The position numbers and the translations under genes are program-made. From Chiua virens (Eukaryota > Basidiomycota > Agaricomycetes > Boletales > Boletaceae), in assembly GCA_019787685.1 (NCBI GenBank), contig JAHNUO010000010.1, positions 372,001 through 436,000 of the forward strand: DNA of 64,000 bases. The letters run 5' to 3'. Of the stretch, positions 1-8,642 are shown in pieces. Each line of letters starts with the position of its first letter. Within the stretch, counting starts at the first letter, position 1. Under the pieces are notes generated by a model. That model saw only the letters and a program-made list of their open reading frames with translations, did no database searches and was not told the origin of the DNA.

Positions 1-219
1 TTCAGATTCCGAGTGGTGGACATTGATGTCTGGGTTGTTCTCCTGGGGTTCAGAAGATGGTGACAAGGGTTCAGGGTTTTTGTCTGACTGATCGGAGGGT
101 GGGGAATTGGAGGACCTGAGTCTCCAGGTGGCAGTGATGGCTGGACGAGAGGGGTGTCCCGAAGAAATGGTGGGCAGCTGACTGCATGAAGGCAGGCTGG
201 TGAAGGAGTCTTGTTCTTA
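1..219 (-). mobile_element. Start of the internal region of an LTR retrotransposon running off the left edge
   Basis: This stretch lies just inside the LTR at 220-791 when read on the minus strand. Two bases after the LTR end is an 11-nt segment (207-217) that is exactly complementary to 493-503 inside the LTR, which identifies it as a self-priming primer-binding site. No Gag domain can be recognised in the few codons visible. The rest of the element would lie beyond position 1. The orientation follows from the primer site and the LTR TATA box. Confidence 0.6.
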
Positions 220-791
220 TGTTACAGTAGTTCTGGGTAGGACCTAATGTAGCCACAAAAGCACTAAGTAGCAAGTGGCTGCAATAACTTGAACAACCAC
301 CACTTGATATGTGGCATGCTGTAGAGTTCAAAGAGTGGTCAGGTCAGCATAGTTGCTACCTGAGAGAGAACAAGGTTGGATTCAGGAGTGTTCCTAAGTT
401 GTCCGGCTGAGAATCTATACTCTTGGGACCGAGGGTTGAGGGTGACTTCTAAGAAGTCCAAGGGGAGTCAAGTGTACTCAGCTAGATTGTGGAGAACAAG
501 ACTAGTATACAGGAGTGACTTGACAAGCTATTTATACATAAAGGGTGGTGCACAGACCAACAGAAGAACAGGTGACTGAGAAGAGCAGAACCAACACAAT
601 AGGTTGAAAGAGGGAATTGTATGATACAAAGGTAGTGGATGATGACAAGAAAGAAATAAGTAAGCATTCAGGTTGAACTAGTGCTTAAGTAAGGACCTTG
701 AATAGAACAAGTATGGATGAATGTAGAGAGATACCTGAAGTATTGAGCATAGTAAAGTAGTACAAGTGAGAGAAAGAAAAGAATTGTAACA
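220..791 (-). repeat. 5' LTR of the left-edge retrotransposon (572 bp)
   Basis: Read on the minus strand, the sequence begins TGTTACAATT and ends CTGTAACA, so it has TGTTA/TAACA inverted ends. It is clearly homologous to the 736-bp solo LTR at 44219-44954: both ends, the TATA region and a stretch around 240-420 align by eye. No matching 5-bp duplication flanks it, as expected if this is one LTR of an element whose other half is outside the window. Short minus-strand ORFs inside it are not genes. Confidence 0.75.
493..536 (-). promoter_or_regulatory. LTR core promoter: TATA box and predicted RNA start
   Basis: A TATAAATA box lies at 529-536 on the minus strand. About 33 nt downstream, at 503-493, is the sequence AGTCTTGTTCT, which is complementary to the primer-binding site at 207-217. 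The solo LTR at 44219-44954 has the same layout, with the box at about 44574 and the matching start motif at 44607. The RNA start is inferred from spacing only. Confidence 0.55.
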
Positions 792-1024
792 AAAATAAGG
801 TTTGTGAAACCAGATAAGGCATGGGTTGGGGACGGATGTAGGTGAGGTGTGCAGCAAGTGAAGAAAGAGCAATGGGAGAGCAAAGATATCCAAATCCAAA
901 CCTTCTGAAACCACCCCTCGCAGTGGGCTCCTAGTTGTAGAAAATAAATAATAGTTGAAATGAAGAAAGGTGGGGTGATAAGTTCATCCCAAGAGGGGTT
1001 ATACTCAAAGGAATGAAGGATTTG

Positions 1025-1635
1025 GGTTTGTCTAGGAGTCCTAGAAGCTGCTGAACGATCCAGAATGAAAAGTGGTCGATGAAAAAGTATCCAGGTGGAG
1101 TTGAGGTGATGAGAGGAATTGATTCAAGTAGATAAGATGCAAAGGAATGATAGGACAAGGTAAAAGAAAGGCTATCCAGCTCACTCATACACAGAAGAGT
1201 AGGCAGGAGATCTCCTGAATACAGAAAGATGATATTTTATGTTAGAAAACATGGTTTTATAGTCCTGGGCACAACCCAGGACTGTTAAAGGCAATCCAAC
1301 CCTAGGTAAGTATACAGGATCAATGTAGGGTGAGTATTTAAGAAAGGAGTGTCAAACCTTATAGATAACAAAGGGAAGGAAGGTGTTATGATAGTAATGA
1401 CCTTAATAAGGCCAAATCAAATAGAACAAGTCAAATCAGATGAAGCAGAATATGTACGATGAAACCGGATTGGATCATGTTGACTTGGATTGGACTTGGA
1501 TTGGATTCAGATGATCTGTAAACACTAGGATTGAAACCAGGCTGGCACAAAGTTGATGGTGGATGAGATGGGAGATGATAGGACATGATGAAGAGCAAGG
1601 AAAAGGTATCCTACAACCATAAGGAGTATCTAACT
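1025..1635. repeat. Dispersed repeat R, copy 1
   Basis: This AT-rich stretch is repeated in the same orientation at 11345-12196, with roughly 80 percent identity by eye. The second copy has about 230 bp of extra sequence before the last 90 bp. Both copies end at the same CCTACAC. No coding capacity was found. It may be an LTR or untranslated part of a larger element; its family is unknown. The 233 bp before it (792-1024) show nothing recognisable. Confidence 0.5.
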
Positions 1636-1639
1636 CCTA

Positions 1640-2141
1640 CACCACTACACCCCTCCCAATGGCCAGCGGCAATCATCAAAATTTCAGAGGGCCAAGGATG
1701 CATTAACACCTGTGCCGCATTTGGCACCTCCCTATCTTGTGGGGCATATGGCATAATTGCTGATGCAAGTGCAGACATCCTATGCTACCATGGTATTGGT
1801 CTACTTGACAAATGGGTAGACAACCACATCTTTTCCATATTTCTTGCAACCAATTAATCAACTACAACAGCCTCAGGCAATCTTTGGCCAGCAAATTTGC
1901 CGTTAGTGGCAAGATCTGCTCTTGCAGCAGAAGGTGGTTTGAAGGGCCCCTCCTACCTGATGGATCTCATGAAGAAGCCAGTGAGGATTTCAAACAGCTT
2001 CTTCAGGACTTATCCAACACCTCCCCACGATCGGAGCATGACAAAAATTTCACCTACAATATTGATGACATTGATCGCATTGCCCACAAGCTTGGAATGC
2101 CCTGGGAAACCTCTGGCAAGGACCAGCCCTTTGGGCCATCC
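1640..2141 (+). pseudogene. DIRS-like retroelement reverse transcriptase, 5' fragment (interrupted)
   Basis: Translation shows the back half of a DIRS-type reverse transcriptase: a palm-like region ending in a degenerate catalytic box (WVDN where active elements have a WVDD-like motif), then the IDDIDRIAHKLGMPW stretch typical of the region before the thumb. The frame changes once near 1812-1857. The reading frame stops at 2141, where the 4.3-kb LTR element has inserted. It resumes at 6478 with IYIGFLWDL, in frame once the insert and one copy of the target duplication are ignored. This is a relic. The order RT, RNase H, tyrosine recombinase supports DIRS over other groups. Confidence 0.75.
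2137..2141. repeat. Target-site duplication CATCC, left copy
   Basis: CATCC directly precedes the left LTR and is repeated at 6473-6477 directly after the right LTR. A 5-bp duplication is normal for Ty3/Ty1-class integrases, and it shows the element is a complete insertion. Confidence 0.9.
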
Positions 2142-2695
2142 TGTTAGAGACCGTGCGACTCGGAGGTAGCCAACTCCGGATCTCCGGAGTTGTAGCGTCG
2201 GACGGGACTTGGCTTCACCGTATGTGGTGCGCCCTTGTCACAGTCTGTCCCTATATTTCGGACGTGCGGAAAACGGAGGTAGATATATGACTCAACACAT
2301 AAAGTGGAGTCGAGCGGAGTAAAGACCGTCAAGGTCTTATGGAGTGTTTGGAGTGAGTCGTACAATAAACTAATATTCAGACTAAGGGTACACAGTCGGG
2401 GTACTACAGTTTATATACTCGGAGTGGAATGGAGATTAGTAACGGAGTTGGTAAGAACTGAGTAAGACGGAAGATTGGGAAACTACATAGCCGGAGGTAA
2501 GTCGGGTACTGAGAAAGCCGGAGCTGTGCTCGTAAGCGAGACACAGGTTATGTACTAGAATAAAAGAGGAAACATATATACGTAACGGAGGTCCGGGGTC
2601 GCGGAGTTGCGTCCTGAGGGAGATCGACCCGGAGTTATGGTCTAAGAGAAACGGAGTTATATTCGGAGGAACGGAGAACGGAGCGGTATATGACA
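2142..2695 (-). repeat. 3' LTR of the Gag-only element
   Basis: This LTR runs from TGTTAGAG to TATATGACA on the plus strand and matches 5919-6472 at 552 of 554 positions. The differences are at about 2268 (CGG here, CAG there) and about 2340 (TGG here, CGG there). It contains about 15 copies of CGGAG. A TATA motif lies at 2410-2417 on the minus strand. Confidence 0.9.
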
Positions 2696-2709
2696 GTATC
2701 CCCCTTTTA
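2696..2709 (-). other. Polypurine tract
   Basis: On the minus strand the sequence AAAAGGGGGATAC directly abuts the start of the 3' LTR. This is the expected place and composition for the primer of plus-strand DNA synthesis. A near copy lies at 3942-3955. Confidence 0.7.
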
Positions 2710-2833
2710 GGCCTGAACCCTTGAAGGCCTTTAGCGAGGAACAATAGTCAAGCGGAGTCAAAGCGCGAACAAAGCGCGAGTGGAGGTGACGGATGTGCGG
2801 AGTTTGAATTCGGAGTGTGGGTGACGTGCTCTG

Positions 2834-2841
2834 TATATAAG
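2834..2841 (+). promoter_or_regulatory. TATA box of the antisense gene inside the element
   Basis: TATATAAG lies about 50 bp before the ATG at 2885 on the plus strand, opposite in direction to the element's own transcript. It suggests the antisense gene has its own core promoter in the region between the 3' LTR and the gene. Confidence 0.55.
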
Positions 2842-2884
2842 TCCGGTGGATGGCTGTTTCATTCCTTAACCATTAATTCCTACC

Positions 2885-3843
2885 ATGTCCGATATCAGCA
2901 GCATCAAGGAGTGGGACGACGCGCGTCTCAAGGAGTGCAACGATGACAGCGACGAGCTGTTCGACGCGAAGGCGACGGAGCGGCGACGACGGATGAAGGT
3001 TCGGAGAGAAGCGGAGGAACGGAGGAAGGCGGAGGAAGCTGAGGAGGCGCGCAAGGCTGAAGAGGCGAGGCGCGAGGCAGAGGAGGCAGAGAAAGCGAGG
3101 AGGGCTGCGGAGGAGCGGAGGAAAGCGGAGGAGCGCGAGGCGTGAGAGGTCGAGGAGGCCAAGAAAAGGGTGAGTGGTTCACAACGTCTGGCTTCCGGAG
3201 CTGACGGAGTTACTAGGCCGAGGAGGTCCGTGCGGAGCAGAGTGCTCCCAAGGAGAAGGGCAAGGAGAAGGAGAAGGAGAAGGAGAAGGCGCGAGGGTCG
3301 GAGTGGGAGGCATGCACTAGGTGCGAGGACCGAGGTCTGGAGTGCGTACTGGGCGCGGGGAGGAAGTCGACGGCTTGCGAGCCTTGTCGAGACGCCAAGG
3401 TGAAGTGCGAGAGGCCCGGAGAGGAGGTGACGGAGAAGAGGGTGCGCCGGAGGAAACGGGTGGAGGAATCGGAGGAGGTGCCGAAGTCGAAGAAGAAGGC
3501 GAGGACCGAGTCGTCGTCCGCTGGTCCGAGCGGGGCTCAAGTCTCGTCTCTTCCGGAGACGTTCGTGCAGGCGGCGGAGTCGTGGGCGGGAGTTGCGAAG
3601 CAGATGACGGAGGCCGTAAGGGATCTCCAAGTGGCGATGAGGTCGCAAAACAGGCGTCTGGATTACCAGAACGCTCTGTTATCGAGGCTCGTGGAGCTGA
3701 AGGTGGAGGAGGTGTACGGAGCGAAGTCGGAGGAGTCGGATGATGAGGATGTCGATGCGGAGGTGGGCGAAAAGGAGCTCGCGGAGATGGGCACGGAGGT
3801 GGAGATGGGTGACTCGGCGGATGCGGAGGGAGAAGTAGAGTAG
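2885..3843 (+). pseudogene. Antisense gene of the LTR element: basic coiled-coil protein with Zn2Cys6-type cluster
   Basis: Exon 1 is 2885-3169 and exon 2 is 3217-3843. The 47-bp intron (3170-3216) has a GTGAGT donor, a CTGAC branch site and a TAG acceptor, and joining the exons keeps the frame. The product would be about 303 residues. Residues about 30-95 are a highly charged, Arg/Glu/Ala-rich coiled coil, followed by a run of Glu-Lys repeats. Six cysteines (codons at 3313, 3322, 3343, 3376, 3385, 3406) are spaced CX2CX6CX10CX2CX6C, the pattern of fungal Zn2Cys6 DNA-binding domains. A Lys/Arg-rich stretch follows, then a helical segment and an acidic tail. One in-frame TGA (3143-3145) interrupts exon 1. 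Its context fits a CGA arginine codon changed at a CpG, so this copy is probably dead while the family gene is real. In animal and yeast elements such an extra gene is unusual. Confidence 0.7.
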
Positions 3844-3941
3844 AATAGAATGTACTTATGAAGTTGCAAAAAGCAACAAGATACGATTCTCGGAGGAAAA
3901 CGGAGTGAGCGGAGATGGAAGTGTGGGGAACGGGAGGTCCA

Positions 3942-3976
3942 TATCCCCCTCTTAGGCTAGACGTCCCAGCGTCTAG
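3942..3976. other. Second polypurine-like motif and adjoining hairpin
   Basis: On the minus strand 3942-3955 reads as a copy of the 3' polypurine tract (purine run with AGAGGGGGATA). Next to it, 3957-3976 is a perfect inverted repeat, CTAGACG and CGTCTAG, with a 6-nt loop. The site lies just past the stop codon of the antisense gene, so that gene is bracketed by two polypurine-like motifs. It could be a central polypurine tract, a transcript end signal, or a scar of how the gene was acquired. Confidence 0.4.
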
Positions 3977-4631
3977 CAGCGGAGGTGGACGGAGGGAGTT
4001 CGGGGTACGAAGGAGGAGGGATGTGAGTGCCTTTCAAAGTAATCCAGGAAAGAATGGTATACGTCGCTGAGGTTCCATGGGTTTTCGATGTCGAGCAAGG
4101 AGGAGGGATGACCGGAGTAACCTAGAGGATCGGAGTAGTAGCCGGAGTTGCCAGAGGGAACACCCAAAGGCGCAGAGTCGAGCTCATATGTGTTGGCGTC
4201 CATGTTCAGGTGAACAGAAAAAGTTACTGTCCATAACTCGTCACTCAACGGAGTGTTAGCGAGCGGATCAGTGGTATCCAAGAATCAAGAGAACAGGGGG
4301 ACCCAACGGAGGTGCACGGAGTGCGGTCGGAGTGATCATAGGGTAAGGTCGGAGGAGTTATGAGGAGGTCGGGGATGAGAGTCGGGGTAAACAGAGTTGA
4401 GGCTCGGGGTAAACGGAGTTCTGGGGAGTGGAGGGGTAGGGAGTATCGAGGTGAAGAATCATGTCCTTGAACTCTCTCGGGGTGAAAAGAAGAAGGGAGG
4501 TGACGACATAAACTGAAGTTTATGAGGTCCAGAGTGTCGAAAAGACTGGATGCGTTGGTTCTGAATATACTCCTTATTGTGCAGTAGAAGGTAACGCTCC
4601 TTCAGAATACACGGAGTCGGGGGTCGGAGGC
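3973..4631 (-). other. Region between gag and the antisense gene; 102-codon ORF, function unknown
   Basis: Downstream of the gag stop codon this stretch has no recognisable pol domain. A minus-strand ORF at 3973-4281 (102 codons, acidic, rich in Ser, Asp, Pro and Tyr) is open but matches no family I know. The stretch is rich in CGGAGT-like words. It may be untranslated sequence left after loss of pol. Confidence 0.3.
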
Positions 4632-5900
4632 TTAGTTGGTGTCCTCGGAGGAGGATAACGGGGTTGCTCGCGTAGCACGGGGCTTTGCAGAGCGAGAAGT
4701 GGACTTGGGGCAGTCCTTAGCCTTATGTCCTGGGAGGCCACAGAACATACATAAGAAGAGGTCGAAACGTCTCTGACGTTCGACGGAGGTGAGTTTACCG
4801 TCTTCACCGAGTGGTGATTCAGGTTCTTGGGGTGCGGAGGTAGACTCGTCGGAGTCGTCGGAGTCATATTCTTGGTCGGATTCGGAGATAGGAGGTGATG
4901 CGGATGCAGAGTTTCTGGAGGATTGCGCGGAGGCGCGATTAATCTCGGAGTTGCGCTCCCAATGGCGAGCATCGATAGCTTGCGCCATGTAACGCATTTC
5001 AGAGAGCCTTGGGGGTTTGCCTACGCGAGAGATTTCGTCTTTGATGCGGTTTGGCAGACCATTGTAGAAATGGGTACGGAGAGCACCTTCTCCATAACCA
5101 CGGACTTGAGCAGCTAAGCGGTTAAACTCAACTACATATTTGTTGATCCTTTGTTCATCACTCATGGACAGATCTCGGAGTTCGTACTCCGCGTCTCCGA
5201 CCGGATCGTGCGGACCAAAGTTCGTCTGGAGTTCCAGAACGAAGTCGGTGTAGTGATCTTTCCAGAGGGGACGGGAGACGGAGGGGTCAGATTCGAGGAG
5301 GTCGGGTTCAAACCATTCAAGGGCAATTCCTTTCAGATAAGACAGTGCAAATGTGACTTTGGCACGGTCTGAGCGGAAAGCCTTGGGACGGTCCTGGAAG
5401 TTCAACTCGCATTGAACGAGAAAGACTCAGAGTTTGCGGGGGCTTGTCCCATCAAACTGATCAGGTTCTCTGACTTTAGTGCGAGGGGAGGAGCTAGAGG
5501 AGGGGTGACGAGAGGCGCGAGTGAGACTTTGTATTGCATTTGTCAATCGCCCATAGGTATCATCAGAGGCAAGTTCGGTTTCGGGGTCAGAGAAGTCATC
5601 TCCGGAGTTGGGTTCATCAGAGGGATGTCCCCTGGAGGAGCCCGGAATACTCGGAGATTGATTATGGGAAGACGGAGTTCGTGCACCCAGGAATACAGGT
5701 GCTCGAGAGGCGGAGGATGCGATAAGTCGAGTGGAGAAACCTCGGAAATCTTCGATGACTTCAGGAGTGCGTCGGCGACTGAGGAGGTTTCTGAGGGATT
5801 GGATGCGGGTAGTGTCAGATAGGTTCAAGGTAGAGATACCAGTAGTACTGGTCTGAGGGCGGGTGTGAGAGGACATAGGTCGTGAGGTGACTGATGACAA
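4632..5900 (-). pseudogene. Gag of the LTR element (one premature TGA)
   Basis: The frame has 423 codons. The first about 150 residues are Ser/Thr/Arg-rich. A Ty3-type capsid domain (retrotransposon gag family) follows, with the hallmark stretch VTFALSYLKGIALEWFEPDL. A Ser-rich acidic linker leads to a zinc knuckle, CMFCGLPGHKAKDC (CX2CX4HX4C), which binds nucleic acid. The start ATG lies 18 nt inside the 5' LTR, right after the primer-binding site. A single TGA at 5427-5429, in the middle of a conserved stretch, splits the frame. Both halves are in the same frame, and the context fits a CGA arginine codon. Gag would form the particle; no protease is encoded here. Confidence 0.85.
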
Positions 5901-5904
5901 GAAG

Positions 5905-5916
5905 TAGTCTGAATAT
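5905..5916 (-). other. Self-priming primer-binding site
   Basis: Two nucleotides inside the 5' LTR the minus strand reads ATATTCAGACTA. This is the exact reverse complement of TAGTCTGAATAT at 6161-6150 inside the same LTR, about 33 nt below a TATA box, where the RNA should start. In Tf1 of fission yeast the first 11 nt of the RNA fold back onto such a site to prime reverse transcription. No match to a tRNA 3' end was recognised. Confidence 0.7.
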
Positions 5917-5918
5917 AC

Positions 5919-6472
5919 TGTTAGAGACCGTGCGACTCGGAGGTAGCCAACTCCGGATCTCCGGAGTTGTAGCGTCGGACGGGACTTGGCTTCACCGTAT
6001 GTGGTGCGCCCTTGTCACAGTCTGTCCCTATATTTCGGACGTGCAGAAAACGGAGGTAGATATATGACTCAACACATAAAGTGGAGTCGAGCGGAGTAAA
6101 GACCGTCAAGGTCTTACGGAGTGTTTGGAGTGAGTCGTACAATAAACTAATATTCAGACTAAGGGTACACAGTCGGGGTACTACAGTTTATATACTCGGA
6201 GTGGAATGGAGATTAGTAACGGAGTTGGTAAGAACTGAGTAAGACGGAAGATTGGGAAACTACATAGCCGGAGGTAAGTCGGGTACTGAGAAAGCCGGAG
6301 CTGTGCTCGTAAGCGAGACACAGGTTATGTACTAGAATAAAAGAGGAAACATATATACGTAACGGAGGTCCGGGGTCGCGGAGTTGCGTCCTGAGGGAGA
6401 TCGACCCGGAGTTATGGTCTAAGAGAAACGGAGTTATATTCGGAGGAACGGAGAACGGAGCGGTATATGACA
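5919..6472 (-). repeat. 5' LTR of the Gag-only element
   Basis: This 554-bp LTR is 99.6 percent identical to 2142-2695. Read on the minus strand it carries a TATATAAA box (6194-6187) and the predicted RNA start at about 6161. The right flank repeats CATCC (6473-6477). Confidence 0.9.
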
Positions 6473-6477
6473 CATCC

Positions 6478-7240
6478 ACCATATACATAGGCTTTCTATG
6501 GGATCTTGCAAAGTGCTTGGTCATCCTCCCATAACCCAAAATGAACAAGTACATGGAAGCCATACGACAATGGATGACTCATGACCATCATACCCTGAAA
6601 CACATACAAGAGCTGTATGGAAAACTGCTACACATTTCAGCTATCCTAACCCAAGGTCATGCCTACCTAACCAGACTGGAAGCCATGCTTACCACATGTG
6701 CCAAGAAGCCATTCGCCCTACATTACCCTGACCGGTGAGTCAAAAATGACCTCAGCTGGTGGCTACATCATTTAGAGACAGGAAAAATATCATGTCCTAT
6801 CCACCCACCCCCTTCCTTCCTTGACCTCCAAGCTTTTTCAGATGCTAGCTCTGGCCTTGGCATTGAAATTGTCATTGGAGACAAATGGAAGGCCTGGCAA
6901 CTTGTTCCCAGCTGGAACACTCTCCATGGACTGTGCAACATCGGATAGGCTGAAGGCATTGGCCTTGAGCTCCTCATCATGGCCATTGACCAATCCCTCA
7001 TTGCACCCCATCATGTCATTGCTTACTGTGACAACACCAGTGTTATTGACAGGTGGCACACAGGCTGCCACAGGAACCCAGCAATCAACAAAGTTTTCAA
7101 GTGCATCCATCAGCTCATTGAGTGCTCACCTCACATACAGTACTCAGTGTTCTCACCCGATGGATTCCCAGTGCCAGCAATCCAGCCAATCTCCCATCTC
7201 ATGGCATCTGTGGAGATACCAACAAGCTGCTTGAGCATTC
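6478..7240 (+). pseudogene. DIRS-like retroelement: RT thumb and RNase H, 3' fragment
   Basis: The reading resumes in the frame broken at 2141, with IYIGFLWDL and then the helical connection region of a DIRS reverse transcriptase (to about 6740). An RNase H-like domain lies at about 6830-7110: an Asp-Ala-Ser strand (DASSGLGIEIVIGDKW) and the later CDNTSVID box. Several stops and frame changes interrupt it, including one inside the RNase H core. About 7240-7800 is a Ser/Pro/Thr-rich degenerate stretch joining it to the recombinase. Confidence 0.7.
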
Positions 7241-7808
7241 CCAAACTCCCTTTCACCTATCTGAATACATCATCAGCACAGAACAACCCCTCTCTACCTC
7301 TGCTGGCAGGATCATTGAATGGATCAGAGAAAAGCAGGAGGCTGAACACCATCTACAAGCCTGAGAGGACCTGGAACTCAACCTCATTATCAATGCTCTT
7401 GAGAACAATGACCACCATGACCACTAGCAATCCCCTCAGCCATTTTGATGCCCCTATCACAGCCAACAACCTCACCACATCAGTTCCCAGAACCCGCCCA
7501 TACCCAGCCAACCTTGTACCCTTCCATTCCCAAACTGCCCCCACTGCCCAGCTTGAGACAGGCTCCATCTCTGGACACTGTTCTCACCTCAGGCATGCCA
7601 GCTCACCAATCCAAATATGCAGCCCATTTCCAAGCAAGCCCTCAATCACATCCTCGAAGTGATCAGGGCCTCATGGGAAGACAGCACCAAAGAATTGTAT
7701 GGAACCGGTTTACTTGTCTACCATGTATACTGTGATCTTAACCAGATTCCTGAGCCAGAGCAATGCCCAGTCCCATGACCCAGACTCATTACTTTTCTTG
7801 CCAGTCTA

Positions 7809-8642
7809 GTGGACACATACTCTGGATCAGCAATCACCAACTACTCTTCCACCATTCGAGCTTGGCACCTCCTACATGGTTTTTCCTGGGACATAAACCA
7901 AGATGAACTCAAACTCATGCTCCAAGGCGCATCCAAACTGGCCCCACATTCCTCCAAGAGACCTAAGTGCCCCCCAGTCACACTAGCAGACCTCAAGATC
8001 CTCTGCAGTAACCTTAATCGCAATGACCCCTGTGATGCCACCATCCTTGCATGTATCACCACCGTATTCTATTCAGTCTCCAGGCTTGGCAAATTCACTG
8101 TCCCAGCCATCACAAAATTTGTACCCAGCAAGCACATAGCCCAATGAGACTTCCAATCTGCCCTAGACACAGAGCAGCACCGAGTGATGAAGTTCTTCAT
8201 TCCCTTCACCAAATGCAGCAAAGAAGCTGGTGAACATGTGCAATGTGCCCTGCACCCAGCATGTGTCACTGACCCTGAAGATACCCTGAGAAACCATTTA
8301 TGCATCAATGCTGTGCCTTCCCACCTCCACCTGTTTGCTTGGAAACATCCCAAGGGCGGACTGTGCCCACTCTTCAAGAACCAAGTACTCTCATGCATTT
8401 CAGCCATCACCAAGCAGCATGAACTTGTAGACATCAAAGGGCACAGCTTCTGCATTGGTAGAACCCTATACTACCTTCTCAAGGGCATTCCCTTCGAAGT
8501 TGTCAAAGTAATGGGCTGTTGGGCAAGAGACTCCTTCACAGGATACTTGCAAGAGCACGCACTCATCCTCGCACCATTTCTACAAGCAGAACCAAAGATC
8601 TTTGAAGCCTTCAACCGCATTGCCATGTCCCCTGTGCACTGA
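7809..8642 (+). pseudogene. Tyrosine recombinase of the DIRS-like element
   Basis: The single frame 7809-8642 is interrupted by only one TGA (8145-8147). An N-terminal helical core-binding region is followed by a catalytic domain with the first Arg in SVSRLGKFT and the H-x-x-R box region GHSFCIGRT. The WARDSFTGYLQ segment carries the candidate nucleophile Tyr. In the box the Arg after HSF is replaced by Cys, consistent with CGC to TGC. Together with the TGA (probably from CGA) this makes the enzyme inactive. DIRS elements integrate with this enzyme instead of a DDE integrase. Confidence 0.75.

Larger units (their letters stand above)
2142..6472 (-). mobile_element. Non-autonomous, Gag-only LTR retrotransposon with an antisense Zn2Cys6-type gene
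   Basis: The element is 4331 bp long with two 554-bp LTRs and a CATCC duplication. The sense strand is minus, as shown by Gag, the primer-binding site next to the right LTR and the polypurine tract next to the left LTR. The internal region is only about 3.2 kb. It holds gag (4632-5900) and, on the opposite strand, a spliced gene (2885-3843). No protease, reverse transcriptase, RNase H or integrase is recognisable and there is no room for them, so replication would need a helper. The LTRs differ at only two positions, both CpG transitions, so the insertion is young. Layout and primer site suggest a relative of the Tf1/sushi (Ty3) lineage. The combination resembles the TR-GAG elements known in plants. 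Confidence 0.85.

Noticed and set aside
2144..2365. ORFs inside the LTRs (also at 5921-6142 and 6213-6563)
   Set aside because: They lie in non-coding LTR sequence, repeat in both LTRs, and their only differences are the two CpG changes; no domain.
2866..3648. A 260-codon minus-strand ORF rich in Arg, Leu and Ser
   Set aside because: It is the reverse strand of the Glu/Lys/Arg-rich antisense gene; purine-rich coding DNA gives long open reverse frames.
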